A stretch of DNA of 64,000 nt from Ryuthela nishihirai (GCA_038380435.1 JAWZYU010000005.1:32510001-32574000); one strand, 5' to 3'; positions 37,057-49,249 are shown, counted from the stretch's first letter. The notes: generated by a model not told the origin, from the letters alone. Made by a program: numbers and translations.

Positions 37057-40000
37057 AGCATAAAAGGTTGAGAACCACTGATATATATGTTTTATTTTAT
37101 TCCCATTGTTATACTATAACTATAGTTTTATCTATGTATACAAGGGGTACGCCAGTTACATACACATTTCCAGGGGGTACGTGAAGCATAAAAGGTTGAG
37201 AACCACTGATATATATGTTTTATTTTATTCCCATTGTTATACTATACCTATAGTTTTATCTATCTATACAAGGGGTACGCCTGTTAGATACACATTTCCA
37301 GGGGGTACGTGAAGCATAAAAGGTTGAGAACCACTGATATATATGTTTTTTTTTATTCCCATTGTTATACTATAACTAGAGTTTTATCTATCTATACAAG
37401 GGGTACGCCAGTTAGATACACATTTCCAGGGGGTACGTGAAGCATAAAAGGTTGAGAACCACTGATACATATGTTTTATTTTATTCCTATTGTTTTACTA
37501 TAACTATAGTTTTATCTATCTATACAAGGGGTACGCCAGTTAGATACACATTTCCAGGGGGTACGTGAAGCATAAAAGGTTGAGAACCACTGATATATAT
37601 GTTTTATTTTATTCCCATTGTTATACTATAACTATAGTTTTATCTATCTATACAAGGGGTACGCCAGTTACATACACATTTCCAGGGGGTACGTGAAGCA
37701 TAAAAGGTTGAGAACCACTGATACATATGTTTTATTTTATTCCCATTGTTATACTATAACTATAGTTTTATCTATCTATACAAGGGGTACGCCAGTTACA
37801 TACACATTTCCAGGGGGTACGTGAAGCATAAAAGGTTGAGAACCACTGATATATATGTTTTATTTTATTCCCATTGTTATACTATACCTATAGTTTTATC
37901 TATCTATACAAGGGGTACGCCTGTTAGATACACATTTCCAGGGGGTACGTGAAGCATAAAATGTTGAGAACCACGGATATATATGTTTTATTTTATTCCC
38001 ATTGTTATACTATAACTATAGTTGTATCTATCTATACAAGGGGTACGCCAGTTAGATACACATTTCCAGGGGGTACGTGAAGCATAAAAGGTTGAGAACC
38101 ACTGATACATATGTTTTTTTTATTCCTATTGTTTTACTATAACTATAGTTTTATCTATCTATACAAGGGGTACGCCAGTTAGATACACATTTCCAGGGGG
38201 TACGTGAAGCATAAAAGGTTGAGAACCACTGATATATATGTTTTATTTTATTCCCATTGTTATAATATAACTATAGTTTTATCTATCTATACAAGGGGTA
38301 CGCCAGTTACATACACATTTCCAGGGGGTACGTGAAGCATAAAAGGTTGAGAACCACTGATATATATGTTTTATTTTATTCCCATTGTTATACTATAACT
38401 ATAGTTTTATCTATCTATACAAGGGGTACGCCAGTTACATACACATTTCCAGGGGGTACGTGAAGAATAAAAGGTTGAGAACCACTGATATATATGTTTT
38501 ATTTTATTCCCATTGTTATACTATAACTATAGTTTTATCTATCTATACAAGGGGTACGCCAGTTAGATACACATTTCCAGGGGGTACGTGAAGCATAAAA
38601 GGTTGAGAACCACTGATATATATGTTTTATTTTATTCCCATTGTTATACTATAACTATAGTTTTATCTATCTATACAAGGGGTACGCCTGTTACACACAC
38701 ATTTCCAGGGGGTACGTGAAGCATAAAAGGTTGAGAACCACTGATATATATGTTTTATTTTATTCCCATTGTTATACTATAACTATAATTTTATCTATCT
38801 ATACAAGGGGTACGCCAGTTACATACGTATTTCCAGGTGGTACGTGAAGCATAAAAGTTTGAGAACCACTGATATATATGTTTTATTTTATTCTTATTGT
38901 TATACTATACCTATAGTTTTATCTATCTATACAAGGGGTACGCCTGTTAGATACACATTTCCAGGGGGTACGTGAAGCATAAAAGGTTGAGAACCACTGA
39001 TATATATGTTTTATTTTATTCCCATTGTTATACTATAACTATAGTTTTATCTATCTATACAAGGGGTACGCCAGTTAGATACACATTTCCAGGGGGTACG
39101 TGAAGCATAAAAGGTTGAGAACCACTGATACATATGTTTTATTTTATTCCTATTGTTTTACTCTAACTATAGTTTTATCTATCTATACAAGGGGTACGCC
39201 AGTTACATACACATTTCCAGGGGGTACGTGAAGCATAAAAGGTTGAGAACCACTGATACATATGTTTTATTTTATTCCCATTGTTATACTATAACTATAG
39301 TTTTATCTATCTATACAAGGGGTACGCCAGTTACATACACATTTCCAGGGGGTACGTGAAGCATAAAAGGTTGAGAACCACTGATATATATGTTTTATTT
39401 TATTCCCATTGTTATACTATACCTATAGTTTTATCTATCTATACAAGGGGTACGCCTGTTAGATACACATTTCCAGGCGGTACGTGAAGCATAAAAGGTT
39501 GAGAACCACTGATATATATGTTTTATTTTATTCCCATTGTTATACTATAACTATAGTTTTATCTATCTATACAAGGGGTACGCCAGTTAAATACACATTT
39601 CCAGGGGGTACGTGAAGCATAAAAGGTTGAGAACCACTGATACATATGTTTTATTTTATTCCTATTGTTTTACTATAACTATAGTTTTATCTATCTATAC
39701 AAGGGGTACGCCAGTTAGATACACATTTCCAGGGGGTACGTGAAGCATAAAAGGTTGAGAACCACTGATATATATATGTTTTATTTTATTCCCATTGTTA
39801 TACTATAACTATAGTTTTATCTATCTATACAAGGGGTACGCCAGTTAGATACACATTTCCAGGGGGTACGTGAAGCATAAAAGGTTGAGAACCACTGATA
39901 TATATGTTTTATTTTATTCCCATTGTTATACTATAACTATAGTTTTATCTATCTATACAAGGGGTACGCCAGTTACATACACATTTCCAGGGGGTACGTG

Positions 40001-41060
40001 AAGCATAAAAGGTTGAGAACCACTGATACATATGTTTTATTTTATTCCCATTGTTATACTATAACTATAGTTCTATCTATCTATACAAGGGGTACGCCAG
40101 TTACATACACATTTCCAGGGGGTACGTGAAGCATAAAAGGTTGAGAACCACTGATATATATGTTTTATTTTATTCCCATTGTTATACTATAACTATAGTT
40201 TTATCTATCTATACAAGGGGTACGCCAGTTAGATACACATTTCCAGGGGGTACGTAAAGCATAAAAGGTTGAGAACCACTGATATATATGTTTTATTTTA
40301 TTCCCATTGTTATACTATAACTATAGTTTTATCTATCTATACAAGGGGTACGCCAGTTACATACACATTTCCAGGGGGTACGTGAAGCATAAAAGGTTGA
40401 GAACCACTGATATATATGTTTTATTTTATTCCCATTGTTATACTATAACTATAGTTCTATCTATCTATCTATACAAGGGGTACGCCAGTTACATACACAT
40501 TTCCAGGGGGTACGTGAAGCATAAAAGGTTGAGAACCACTGATATATATGTTTTATTTTATTCCCATTGTTATACTATAACTATAGTTTTATCTATCTAT
40601 ACAAGGGGTACGCCAGTTAGATACACATTTCCAGGGGGTACGTAAAGCATAAAAGGTTGGGAACCACTGATATATATGTTTTATTTTATTCCCATTGTTA
40701 TACTATAACTATAGTTTTATCTATCTATACAAGGGGTACGCCAGTTACATACACATTTCCAGGGGGTACGTGAAGCATAAAAGGTTGAGAACCACTGATA
40801 TATATGTTTTATTTTATTCCCATTGTTATACTATAACTATAGTTTTATCTATCTATACAAGGGGTACGCCAGTTACATACACATTTCCAGGGGGTACGTG
40901 AAGCATAAAAGGCTGAGAACCACTGATATATATGTTTTATTTTATTCCCATTGTTATACTATAACTATAGTTTTATCTATCTATACAAGTTGTGCGCCAG
41001 TTACACACACATTTCCAGGGGTACGTGAAGCATAAAAGGTTGAGAACCACTGGTCTAGTT

Positions 41061-41504
41061 TATCTCCCCCTTGTGGTGGGAAGTACCATGTTCCATTTAA
41101 ATTTTTTCAAGAACTTAAAAACATTTTTTCATATATTTTTCAACAATAAGTTTCTCCTTTTTTGTACATTTAACTGACTGATTATATATTTGTATATGAT
41201 TGTAGATAAATGCAGTAAAAAAATATACAAACTTAGAACAACGAATTATAACAAATACTTTAGTATTAAAAAAATTTTTGCACTTTTCGGATCAATTCAC
41301 TTTTACTTTTCTTTTAAAACTTATTTTGGTATATACCTAAACTACTCAAAGATGCGAATAATAATTATGTACAGTCGCTCAAAAAAGTATCCGAACACTA
41401 TGGTTGATTACAGAATTTAGAAAAAATATCTGGAAACCGTTTTGTTTAGAAATTAGTGATCTGGCAACCTTCGTGTCACGTGATTACAGAATTCAGGAAA
41501 ACTG
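41061..41504. other. AT-rich flank with a possible Tc1 terminus
   Basis: No gene. At 41370-41398, tacagtcgctcaaaaaagta followed by tccgaacac looks like one end of a Tc1-family element; I found no matching second end. The word gattacagaatt occurs at about 41406 and 41480 as a short direct repeat. Confidence 0.4.
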
Positions 41505-41511
41505 TCTGGAG

Positions 41512-41593
41512 CGTGTACAGCAACTGTACACGCTCCAGTTACCGTTCACAGCAAACTGGAGCGTGTGCAGTTACTGCACACGCTCCAGTTTGC
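41512..41593. repeat. Hairpin repeat, first copy
   Basis: An 82-bp sequence, almost identical to 58197-58278. It holds a perfect 20-bp stem, 41551-41570 (gcaaactggagcgtgtgcag) with 41574-41593, and loop tta. It also holds a smaller hairpin, gagcgtgtacag / ctgtacacgctc, at 41510-41534. High GC against AT-rich flanks. Family unknown. Confidence 0.8.
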
Positions 41594-42254
41594 ATGTTTA
41601 TTTTCTACATTTTAGGGCCCTATCCGAAGATAGTATTTTTAAAAATTTAAATTTATTTTGTCACTAAAAACACCTACCTTGAAAAACTTTCATTTGATAT
41701 ACGACTCATAAGTATGAAACACATTGTCATATCCCTCTAATTTATTTATTTTTATTTTTTCTTGGATTTTATTGTTATTAAAAATATTTTTATGTATTAA
41801 GTGTGTTCTTGGAAGTGCTACTGTGGGGATATGACTCATAAGATGCTGCTTTCGGGTCTGAGCTGGCTGCCTGCGAGGGTTGACGTGGCCGAGAAGCCTT
41901 TCATGGCCTTTTACAACTGGCCTGGGGTGCGAGTGTGAGCGCGAGAGATGCTCCGAGTAATAAGGAAAGGCAGTCTGAGCGTTGCTGTCAAACTGGAAGG
42001 ACGTTTGATGCGCATCAAGGGGACGCCGCTCTTTCTCAAAAAGGAAACCCTTAAGGAGAGGATTCGATTCTAAGTGAGAATCAAGATTCTTGGTGAATCT
42101 GATACAGTTCTGTGGATTCTGTATGAACTACATTGTAGGTAAAGGTTAATTATCCTTTTGCCGAGTTTGATATCGATAAAGCGAGAATCTGCAAAGTGTG
42201 CAGTTCTCCACCTCTTGCGTAATTGTTTGTAGCAGCAAAGGCCTACGGAGTCGA
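41594..42254. other. Intergenic DNA, no gene seen
   Basis: AT-rich to 41800, then a GC-richer part (41850-42060) of unknown nature that might be a fragment of an unrecognised element. Confidence 0.4.
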
Positions 42255-42266
42255 GAGCATCCCCAG

Positions 42267-42618
42267 GGTTGGGTTGTTTGGGTTGTTTTACCTCTGAGCG
42301 GCACTTTTTTGCACACCATGGGCTAAATGGCCAGGTCATATGGACCCCGAAGGCTCAGAGAAGGTTGGGGGAGGGGACCCACTGGAACAGCTGTTGGGAG
42401 ACAGATGATAGTCTCCCGTCAAGGCCATCCAGCGTGTTCTTTAACGTGCACAGGGTATGGCTCTCCCGCACACGGCGCCACGGCTTAACGTCCCATCCGA
42501 CGGACGGCGGCCTTTCCAAGCCCATCGGTGTACCCTACTGACCGTGGGCAGGGCGGGGAATTTTGCGGAGATAAATCTCAACGCTGACCCAGCTGGGACT
42601 CGAACCTGGGAACTACAG
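42267..42618 (-). mobile_element. 5'-truncated SINE with perfect 12-bp target duplication
   Basis: Target duplication gagcatccccag at 42255-42266 and 42619-42630. The copy stops just inside the tRNA head: the B box is present and the A box is missing, as expected from incomplete reverse transcription. The body is very close to the majority sequence, suggesting a recent insertion. Confidence 0.93.
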
Positions 42619-42894
42619 GAGCATCCCCAGCACATAATTGTATATAGTGTGAATAAACTGTGTCGTCCCTATACAACTCTTATGCGTGAATTGTTGGACT
42701 TATTTAATACATCAATTGACGCAGCAAGTCTGAGGCATACGTCGGTATAGGTGTAAAAACCCGCGAACCTGTCATTTCATCGAAGTAAGGGTGAAGGCAA
42801 TTAAGGGACAACTTCATCGTCCTCCGGCGGCCACGACATTTGACCCAGTCCATCACATCCGGAGGAGTACATCACACACATCCCCCCCTTTGGT

Positions 42895-43550
42895 AGTCAT
42901 GTTTTAATTAACGTCACAAGCTTTAATTTGAAATACGACTCGTTAAAGTCGAACCCCACGAAAATCTCCCCCCCCCACTTTTAAAAGGGGGAATAGTGGG
43001 GACAAAATTCGAAATAATTTACGACCGTCATTATACGAGCTGTCATTTGACACGTAACTCAAAACTGTAGGCCGTCGCGTTCGGAAGATAGAGTTGAACG
43101 ACTTTCACATTTCCCGTTTTTTAGGGGGGGGAGAAATCATGGAGCCTTTTATAGCCTTTGACACTTCCTGCGTCAAAAACTTTTATTAGACATATAGCTT
43201 GTTACTTTCGGCATTCGCGTTCAGGAGATATACAGGACCATTATTTTTATATCCCCCCCTTTTTTTAGGGGAAGGAAGCACAGGGGGCCAATTTTCCATA
43301 ACCTATGACATTTCCCACGTCAGAAGCTTTCATTCCACATATAGCTTCGTACTTTGGACATTCGCGTTCTGGAGATATAAGGGGACAATAGTTTTAACAT
43401 TTTCCCTTTTTTAGGGGGGGAGAAGTGATGGGAGGGGTCAATTTTTTATAGCCAATGACACTCCCCGCATCACAAGCTTTTATTTGGTACATAAATCATT
43501 AAGTTTCTCCTTCGCGTTCGAAAAATATGGTGGAACAACATTTTGTCAAA
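42895..43550. repeat. Degenerate tandem repeat of about 140-150 bp
   Basis: Four to five diverged units. Each carries in order a phrase like catttgacacgtaact, a word near ttcgcgttc (43075, 43214, 43361, 43511), a gagata-like word, and a poly-T/poly-G block such as ccttttttagggggg. Spacing varies from about 139 to 150, so the array is old and no longer homogenised. Confidence 0.65.
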
Positions 43551-43587
43551 TCCACCAACCGTCAAATGTCAAAGCCAAGAGCAATAG

Positions 43588-43974
43588 GGTTGGGTTGTTT
43601 TACCTCTGAGCGGCACTTTTTTTGCACACTATAGGCTAAATGGCCAGGTCACATGGACCCCGAAGGCTCAGAGAAGGTTGGGGGAGGGGACCCACTAGAA
43701 CAGCTGTTGGGAGACAGATGGTAGCCTCCCGTCAAGGCAATCCAGCGTGTTCTTTAACGTGCGCAGGGTATGGCTCTCCCACACACGGGGCCACGGCTTA
43801 ACGTCCCATCCGACGGACGGCGGCCTTTCCAAGCCCATCGGTGTCCCCTACTGACCGTGGGCAGGGCGGGGAATTTTGCGGAGATAAATCTCAACGCTGA
43901 CGCAGCTGGGACTCGAACCTGGGAACTACAGATTACGAGCCTGGCGCGTTACCGACTAAGCCACCCCCGCCCCA
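43588..43974 (-). mobile_element. Full-length SINE, first of a fused pair
   Basis: Complete from tail (ggttgggttgttttacctct on the plus strand) to head (actaagccacccccgcccca). It runs directly into a second, partial copy. No clear target duplication was found around either copy or the pair. Confidence 0.88.
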
Positions 43975-44117
43975 CTCAGAGGAGGGGAGGGGACCCACTG
44001 GAACAGCTGTTGGGAGACAGATGGTAGCCTCCCGTCAAGGCCATCCAGCGTGTTCTTTAACGTGCACAGGGTATAGTTCTTCCGCACACCTGGACACGGC
44101 TTAACGTCCCATCCGAC
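43975..44117 (-). mobile_element. Partial SINE fused to the preceding copy
   Basis: Contains only the segment from ctcagaggaggggaggggac to acggcttaacgtcccatccg. It lacks both the 3' tail and the tRNA head. The join suggests unequal recombination between SINEs or a template switch. Confidence 0.8.
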
Positions 44118-44997
44118 ATACACTTGTAGCAGACATCGAAAACAACCGAACTGAATCTGAAGTGATAACTTCAGATTTGAATAATTGATTTCTGAAGAAC
44201 CCTGAACAAATCAAATGATTTATTAAGCCAAATTCGTTTCGAGAAGCATTAAATCCAACTTACGAATCCTTCGCTTTCATCACAACCATTTACCAATCTT
44301 TTATGACTGACGGTATTCAAGAACAGTGATCGTAAGATTCAAATTTGAATAACGATTAACCAACAAAGAATCTGCTGTCTCTAATCATTTGCGGCGATTT
44401 CTCTTACGAATATCAATGACCAAAGTCAAGGACAAATTACTCTACAAGATCTATAATTCGAGACCAAGCCATAAAGGAAAAACTAAATTGGAAACATTTA
44501 TACGTTGCTAGCATTAATTTCATTGCTTTTTTTAAGGCAGTAGAACCAATAAATGGTTGATTCGTACAATACTATCTGAATGATTCAACATTCTGCATCC
44601 ATTCTTATTGCAACAAGTGGCTACTAATGAGAACGCGTGCTTTCCGGCTTCCCCCCCCCCCTAGTAATCTCAACCTGCGTATATATGACCCATCATGACG
44701 CAGTTACTTTCGGTATAATGTTGCACCACACAAGTATTATCAATCACGTTGCAGGTGCAGCTTCCTCGAGGCACTGAAATTAATGGTATTATTATACTGA
44801 TAACGTCACAGGGGCCAAAGCGACCCAACAAATCGTCTGGGATTTTTTTACCTGTTTTCGTAGATCAGACGATTATAATCACGGTGTCTTCATCTTTGGA
44901 CCATACAGCAATTTCTGTTTTTCGATATTTTTTTCTTGTCGATTCATTCCCAAACGTTACAGGTAATTGAAACTTTAAAATTATATAATTTAATAGA
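44118..44997. other. Intergenic DNA, no gene seen
   Basis: No gene. Small duplications of aatctgaagtgataacttcagatt type (an imperfect hairpin at 44153-44180) and a poly-C run at about 44650. Confidence 0.45.
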
Positions 44998-45201
44998 GTT
45001 GGGTTGGGTTGTTTTACCTCTGAGCGGCACTTTTTTGCACACCATGGGCTAAATGGCCAGGTCACATGGACCCCGAAGGCTCAGAGAAGGTTGGGGGAGG
45101 GGACCCACTGGAACAGCTGTTGGGAGACAGATGGTAGCCTCCCGTCAAGGCCATCCAACGTGTTCTTTAAAGTGCACAGAGTATGGCTCTCCTGCACACG
45201 G
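44998..45201 (-). mobile_element. 5'-truncated SINE, 3' half only
   Basis: Tail and 3' half of the SINE (ggttgggttgttttacctct to ctctcctgcacacggg). The tRNA head and middle are absent. The body is close to the majority sequence. Confidence 0.85.
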
Positions 45202-46042
45202 GTTTTGTTAAAGATATTTTCTTGATTTCGTAAAAATATAGTTTTTTTCCCCTTCAGTTTATTTTTATTAGAAATGTATGTTTTCAAGTAGAGAATTCTT
45301 CCAATGTCTATTTAAGAATATGATTTTGTTTCTAGTGTTTTTTTGTTTAGGTTGGGTTGGCCATCCTTGGTTTAAAAATATCGAATTGCAACTATTGGAT
45401 CTAGTGTTATCATTCTCTCCTTGTGACCGAACCATTTACAATATTAATAATGCAAATGAATAATATTAATAGTAATAAAAATAAATAATCATAATTGGTA
45501 ACAATTATTATAGTATATCTATGGGATATAGGATATTTCTTGAAACATTAAAATATAGTAATTCGCATGTGTGCTCATTGACCAAGAAGACTGCAACTCA
45601 CAAAGTCATAAAATATCAGAAACATGGAACTTTACTAATTGCAAAATGAATCTAAAAAAGAGTTTTGAAGTTAATGGTATGGGAAAGGATGGGAAGGAAA
45701 AATAGAAATCTGCTGCCGTATAATATTAATAAAATGAACTATTTGGACGAAATTTATCAGAAGTCAAAAAAATTTATCGAAATTATCGAAAAAAAATTTA
45801 TCGAAAAAATTTATCGAAATTACGAATTTGTCAAAAGTAAAAAAGGCTACAACAAAAACTTTTCTGAACAATATTTGATGTAAGTAATTCTGAAATAGAG
45901 ATCTTTGTACAATTAAAAGATACAACTTCAATAGAACACTTAGCTTGACTCTTCCGCCCAACATTTTTTTTTCTATGATTAAGTGAAATAAGTTTTTAAG
46001 AGTATTTTAATTAGACGAAAAATGATGTGTATTCCTGGATTT
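45202..46042. other. AT-rich intergenic DNA with a simple repeat
   Basis: At 45757-45832 there are several iterations of aatttatcgaaa. No gene recognised; the 72-codon frame covering the repeat is Lys/Ile/Asn-rich and fits chance. Confidence 0.5.
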
Positions 46043-46391
46043 TGGGTTAGGCTGTTTTAACTCTGAGCAGCACATTTTTTTCACACAATGGGCTAAACGG
46101 CCAGATCACAAAGACCCGAAGGGCTCAGAGAAGGTTGAGGGAAGGGGACCCACTTGGCTGCTCTTAGGAGGGACAATTTTTTAACGTGCACTGGGTATGT
46201 CTCTCTTTCACACGGAGCCACGGCTTAACGTCCCATTCAACGGATGGCGGCCTTTCCAAGCCCATCGATGTCCCCTACTTATTGAGGGCAGGGTGGGAAA
46301 GTTTGCGGAGATAAATCTCAACGCTGGTTTAGATGGACTCGAACCTGGGAACTGCAGATTACGAGCCTGGCGCTCTACCGTCTGAGCCCAA
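46043..46391 (-). mobile_element. Diverged SINE copy
   Basis: Same family with many changes and a deletion of the region around the atggtagcctcccgtcaagg block. The head is readable (ctgcagattacgagcctggc, then tctgagccca). An older copy. Confidence 0.8.
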
Positions 46392-46498
46392 TTCTGCCTT
46401 CTGGGCTTTGTAAGTTTACGACTTGCTGCAGTTCGGGAATAATAACTATTTTTGTTGTCTCTCTGTGGTTTGCTCTATAAAAATGCATTTCTACTAAA

Positions 46499-46896
46499 GG
46501 GGCGGGGATGGTTCAGTCGGTAGCGCGCCAGGCTCGTAATCTGTAGTTCCCAGGTTCGAGTCCCAGCTTGGTCAGCGTTGAGATTTATCTCCACAAAATT
46601 CCCCGCCCTGCCCACGGTCAGTAGGGGACACCGATGGGCTTGGAAAGGCCGCCGTCCGTCGGATGGGACGTTAAGCCGTGGTCCCGTGTGCTGGAGAGCC
46701 ATACCCTGTTCACGTTAAAGAACACGCTAGATGGCCTTGACGGGAGGCTACCATCTCCAACAGCTCCCAACAGTTGTTCCAGTGAGTCCCCTCCCCCAAC
46801 CTTCTCTGAGCCTTCAGGGTCCATGTGACCTGGCCATTTAGCCCATGGTGTGCAAAAAAGTGCCGCTCAGAGGTAAAACAACCCAACAACCCAACC
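46499..46896 (+). mobile_element. Full-length SINE with 13-bp target duplication
   Basis: Target duplication catttctactaaa at 46486-46498 and 46897-46909. It has a small internal duplication (ctccaacagctcccaacagt) not present in other copies. Both polymerase III boxes are readable (tggttcagtcgg, ggttcgagtcc). Confidence 0.93.
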
Positions 46897-46909
46897 CATT
46901 TCTACTAAA

Positions 46910-47599
46910 AAAAGACGAAAATAAAAAAACAGCTGAATTGAAATTCAATGATATTTAGTGAAAAGGAATTTTCCTTCAATGTTCACTTGCAAGAAACTCG
47001 TCTGCCGTTCCATTTTGACGTTACAGACAGTCACGAAGAATGGAGCCGATGTAGATTACAATAACTTAAGCCGCTCTCTTTCTCACTGAAGATAACAAGC
47101 GTCACACTTCACTGCAAGATCCTTTCGCCTCTTCGTTTCCCGCGAAGTGATGCTCCACCACGAGCCAGCTGATTTTGTAATTGCGATGCTACAATGTTCT
47201 CCAAAGGGGAGTCGACGTTCGTCACAGTTTTAAAAATCAATATTTCAAACCCAGCTGGTGCGCTTTCATATGAAACTGGTGGAGATCGTAACCACTTCCA
47301 GCTAATGACAGAGTTTCTAACATTGCCTTGTTATTAAAATCACAGTATACTAATTAATAAGCTGTGACATTAAGTAAGCCGTCGATGCATGTACACTGCC
47401 TTGGCGTAATTAAATGCTTCGTATCCGAGACAGATGTGATATTTGTGCTTTGTCCTTCTGTCTTACAAGAAGGAGTGGATACAGAAAGAGTGCAATGAGT
47501 CATCGCGTGATCTTTTGATTCATGGAGATCATGAACACCTGCAAACACGAGAGTCAAATGATCTGGCTAGCACTTGATGCAAGTTTTGCAGAAGCATGA
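46910..47599. other. Intergenic DNA, no gene seen
   Basis: No gene, RNA or mobile-element signature recognised. Confidence 0.45.
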
Positions 47600-47612
47600 C
47601 AGTTATATTGAA

Positions 47613-47979
47613 TTGGATTGATTGGATTGTTTTACCTCTGAGCGGCACTTTTTTGCACACCATGGGCTAAATGGCCAGGTCACACGGACCCCGAAGGCTC
47701 AGAGAAGGTTGGGGGAGGGGACCCACTGGAACAGCTGTTAGGAGACAGATGGTAGCCTCCCGTCAAGGCCATCCAGCGTGTTCTTTAACGTGCACAGGGT
47801 ATGGCTCTCCCGCACACGGTGCCACGGCTTAACGTCCCATCCGACGGACGGCGGCCTTTCCAAGCCCATCGGTGTCCCCTACTGACCGTGGGCAGGGCGG
47901 GGAAATTTTGCGGAGATAAATCTCAACGCTGACCCAGCTGGGACTCGAATTTGGGAACTACAGATTACGAGCCTAGCGT
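47613..47979 (-). mobile_element. 5'-truncated SINE with 13-bp target duplication
   Basis: Target duplication cagttatattgaa at 47600-47612 and 47980-47992. It ends within the tRNA head just before the A box. The tail is diverged (ttggattgattggattgttt), like that of the copy at 13377. Confidence 0.93.
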
Positions 47980-48385
47980 CAGTTATATTGAAACTCAGAA
48001 ATTGAAAGGAAGTGGAATCTATATTCGTAAACAGAGGCATATCCAGGATTTTTTTTGGTGGGTGCTGAACCCAATATTTGTTTTAGACTGTAAAAAATTT
48101 CTTGGCATGTTACCTACAGTGGTATGGTCAAGACATTTGTGCTGACGAATGAGGGTTGAGTGCGCTTTTTTGTATTTAGGGTGATTGTAAACTCTTTCAA
48201 CAAAAAAAGAGGGTGATAGTACACATCAAGACAAACAATTGTTGCAATGGAACCTAGGGTCGCATTACACTCCTTCCACTAGAGAAGTGTAAAGTTACAT
48301 ATCCACGTTGATCCTTCAACAGTGAAAACAAAGGCACTTATCAATTTATGAATTGCTTAATTACATTCGCATCAGAGAAAGACTC

Positions 48386-48449
48386 AAATCAACACCCGTC
48401 TTTAATTAAATCAACACCCGTCTTTAATTAAATCAACACCCGTCTTTAT
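48386..48449. repeat. Three 22-bp direct repeats
   Basis: The word aaatcaacacccgtctttaa plus tt is repeated at 48386, 48408 and 48430 inside the mariner 5' part, directly before a hairpin. Confidence 0.85.
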
Positions 48450-48453
48450 TTAC

Positions 48454-48485
48454 GAAAATCCACGGTCAGTAGACCGTGGATTTTC
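48454..48485. repeat. Perfect 13-bp hairpin
   Basis: gaaaatccacggt (48454-48466) pairs exactly with 48473-48485; the loop is cagtag. It sits inside the decayed mariner after the 22-bp repeats. Confidence 0.75.
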
Positions 48486-49249
48486 ACTTGAGCACTTTCA
48501 ATAACACTGTATACACACACACAAAATACACACAAAATACAACTGCTTTAGTATTTATTATTCACACACACAATATTATTACACACACAATATTATTATT
48601 ACTGCTGATGCTATATCAAATGTCACCAGTCCATAAAACAAGCACAACATTTTTATCCAAAATGTATAGATAAGTCGTGTTCTTCTTTAATACAGTTCAA
48701 TCACAATAAAGTTGTAAGTACCCTTCGCAACTCTGATGGGATAGTTCGGTTTTATAGGCAGCCATAACATTACCAAAGATGTTACACCACAAAGGTATTT
48801 TTCACTTAAACTGTTCCATTAATTGAAGAACACCGTTTCACTACAGGGAACAAAATAATTGTGTGTACACTGCTTCACAATTGCACTTTCCTCTTCACTT
48901 AAACATCAAATTTTAAAGAAAAACGTTAAGAACCTTCAAAAAGTATTAAAACAAAGCTATAAAACCAAGCCTCAAAAATAATAGCGACGCATTTCCAGTC
49001 ACAGACATGTGGCATCTTCAGGCTCTCCAAAAGTTAGTAACCTTGCTGCCCAGTTAAACCAGGGGGGGGGGGGAATTTTATATTTATTTTCACACACACA
49101 AAATACAACTGCTTTAGTATTTACTTATTCACTTTCAATAACAGTGCTCAAAGTGGCATCCGATGCTCTCTACTGAAGCGACTACTATTTAATAGAGATA
49201 AAAATCCTCTAAAAAATCCTCTAATCTACTAAAAAATCCTTGCTCAAAG

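Larger units (their letters stand above)
17972..41052. mobile_element. hAT-type non-autonomous element enclosing the satellite array
   Basis: Left end tagggattctcaatgtgggg; reverse complement of right end cagtggttctcaacctttta. Ten of the first thirteen bases match, and cgtacccct follows in both. Flanks gtctagat (17964-17971) and gtctagtt (41053-41060) agree at 7 of 8 positions and fit the hAT 8-bp target pattern nTnnnnAn. The cagtggttctcaacc-type terminus is common in hAT MITEs. There is no transposase inside. The 111 bp at 17972-18082 is unique left-end sequence and everything after it is array. The element has thus grown from a few hundred bases to 23 kb by internal tandem amplification (inference). 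Confidence 0.75.
18083..41052 (+). repeat. 128-bp satellite array, about 180 monomers
   Basis: Head-to-tail monomers with period 128: cccattgttatactataact, atagttttatctatctatac, aaggggtacgccagttacat, acacatttccagggggtacg, tgaagcataaaaggttgaga, accactgatatatatg, ttttatttta. Each contains one copy of the hAT right terminus (ggttgagaaccactg). Variation is low (few differences per unit) and is shared in patterns between distant units. Common variants are ttacacacac/ttagatac/ttacatac, gataca for gatata, gttctatc, and atacctatag. Chance frames of 68 codons recur every 128 bp, overlap each other and shift frame, so they are not genes. Confidence 0.97.

Noticed and set aside
18087..41035. Dozens of similar 68-codon open frames (MLYYNYSFIYLYKGYAS type), as a possible gene family
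   Set aside because: They are the 128-bp satellite read through 1.6 units. Successive frames overlap and shift register because 128 is not divisible by 3. There is no signal or domain.
18083..41052. CRISPR-like or spaced-repeat array
   Set aside because: Units are head-to-tail with no unique spacers, and the context is eukaryotic.
45001..45020. Telomere-like ggttgggttgggtt repeats as interstitial telomeres
   Set aside because: They are the SINE 3' tails, always adjoining gttttacctctgagcggc, and are only two or three units long.
45665..45883. 72-codon frame rich in Lys and Ile
   Set aside because: It is composed largely of the aatttatcgaaa simple repeat in AT-rich DNA.
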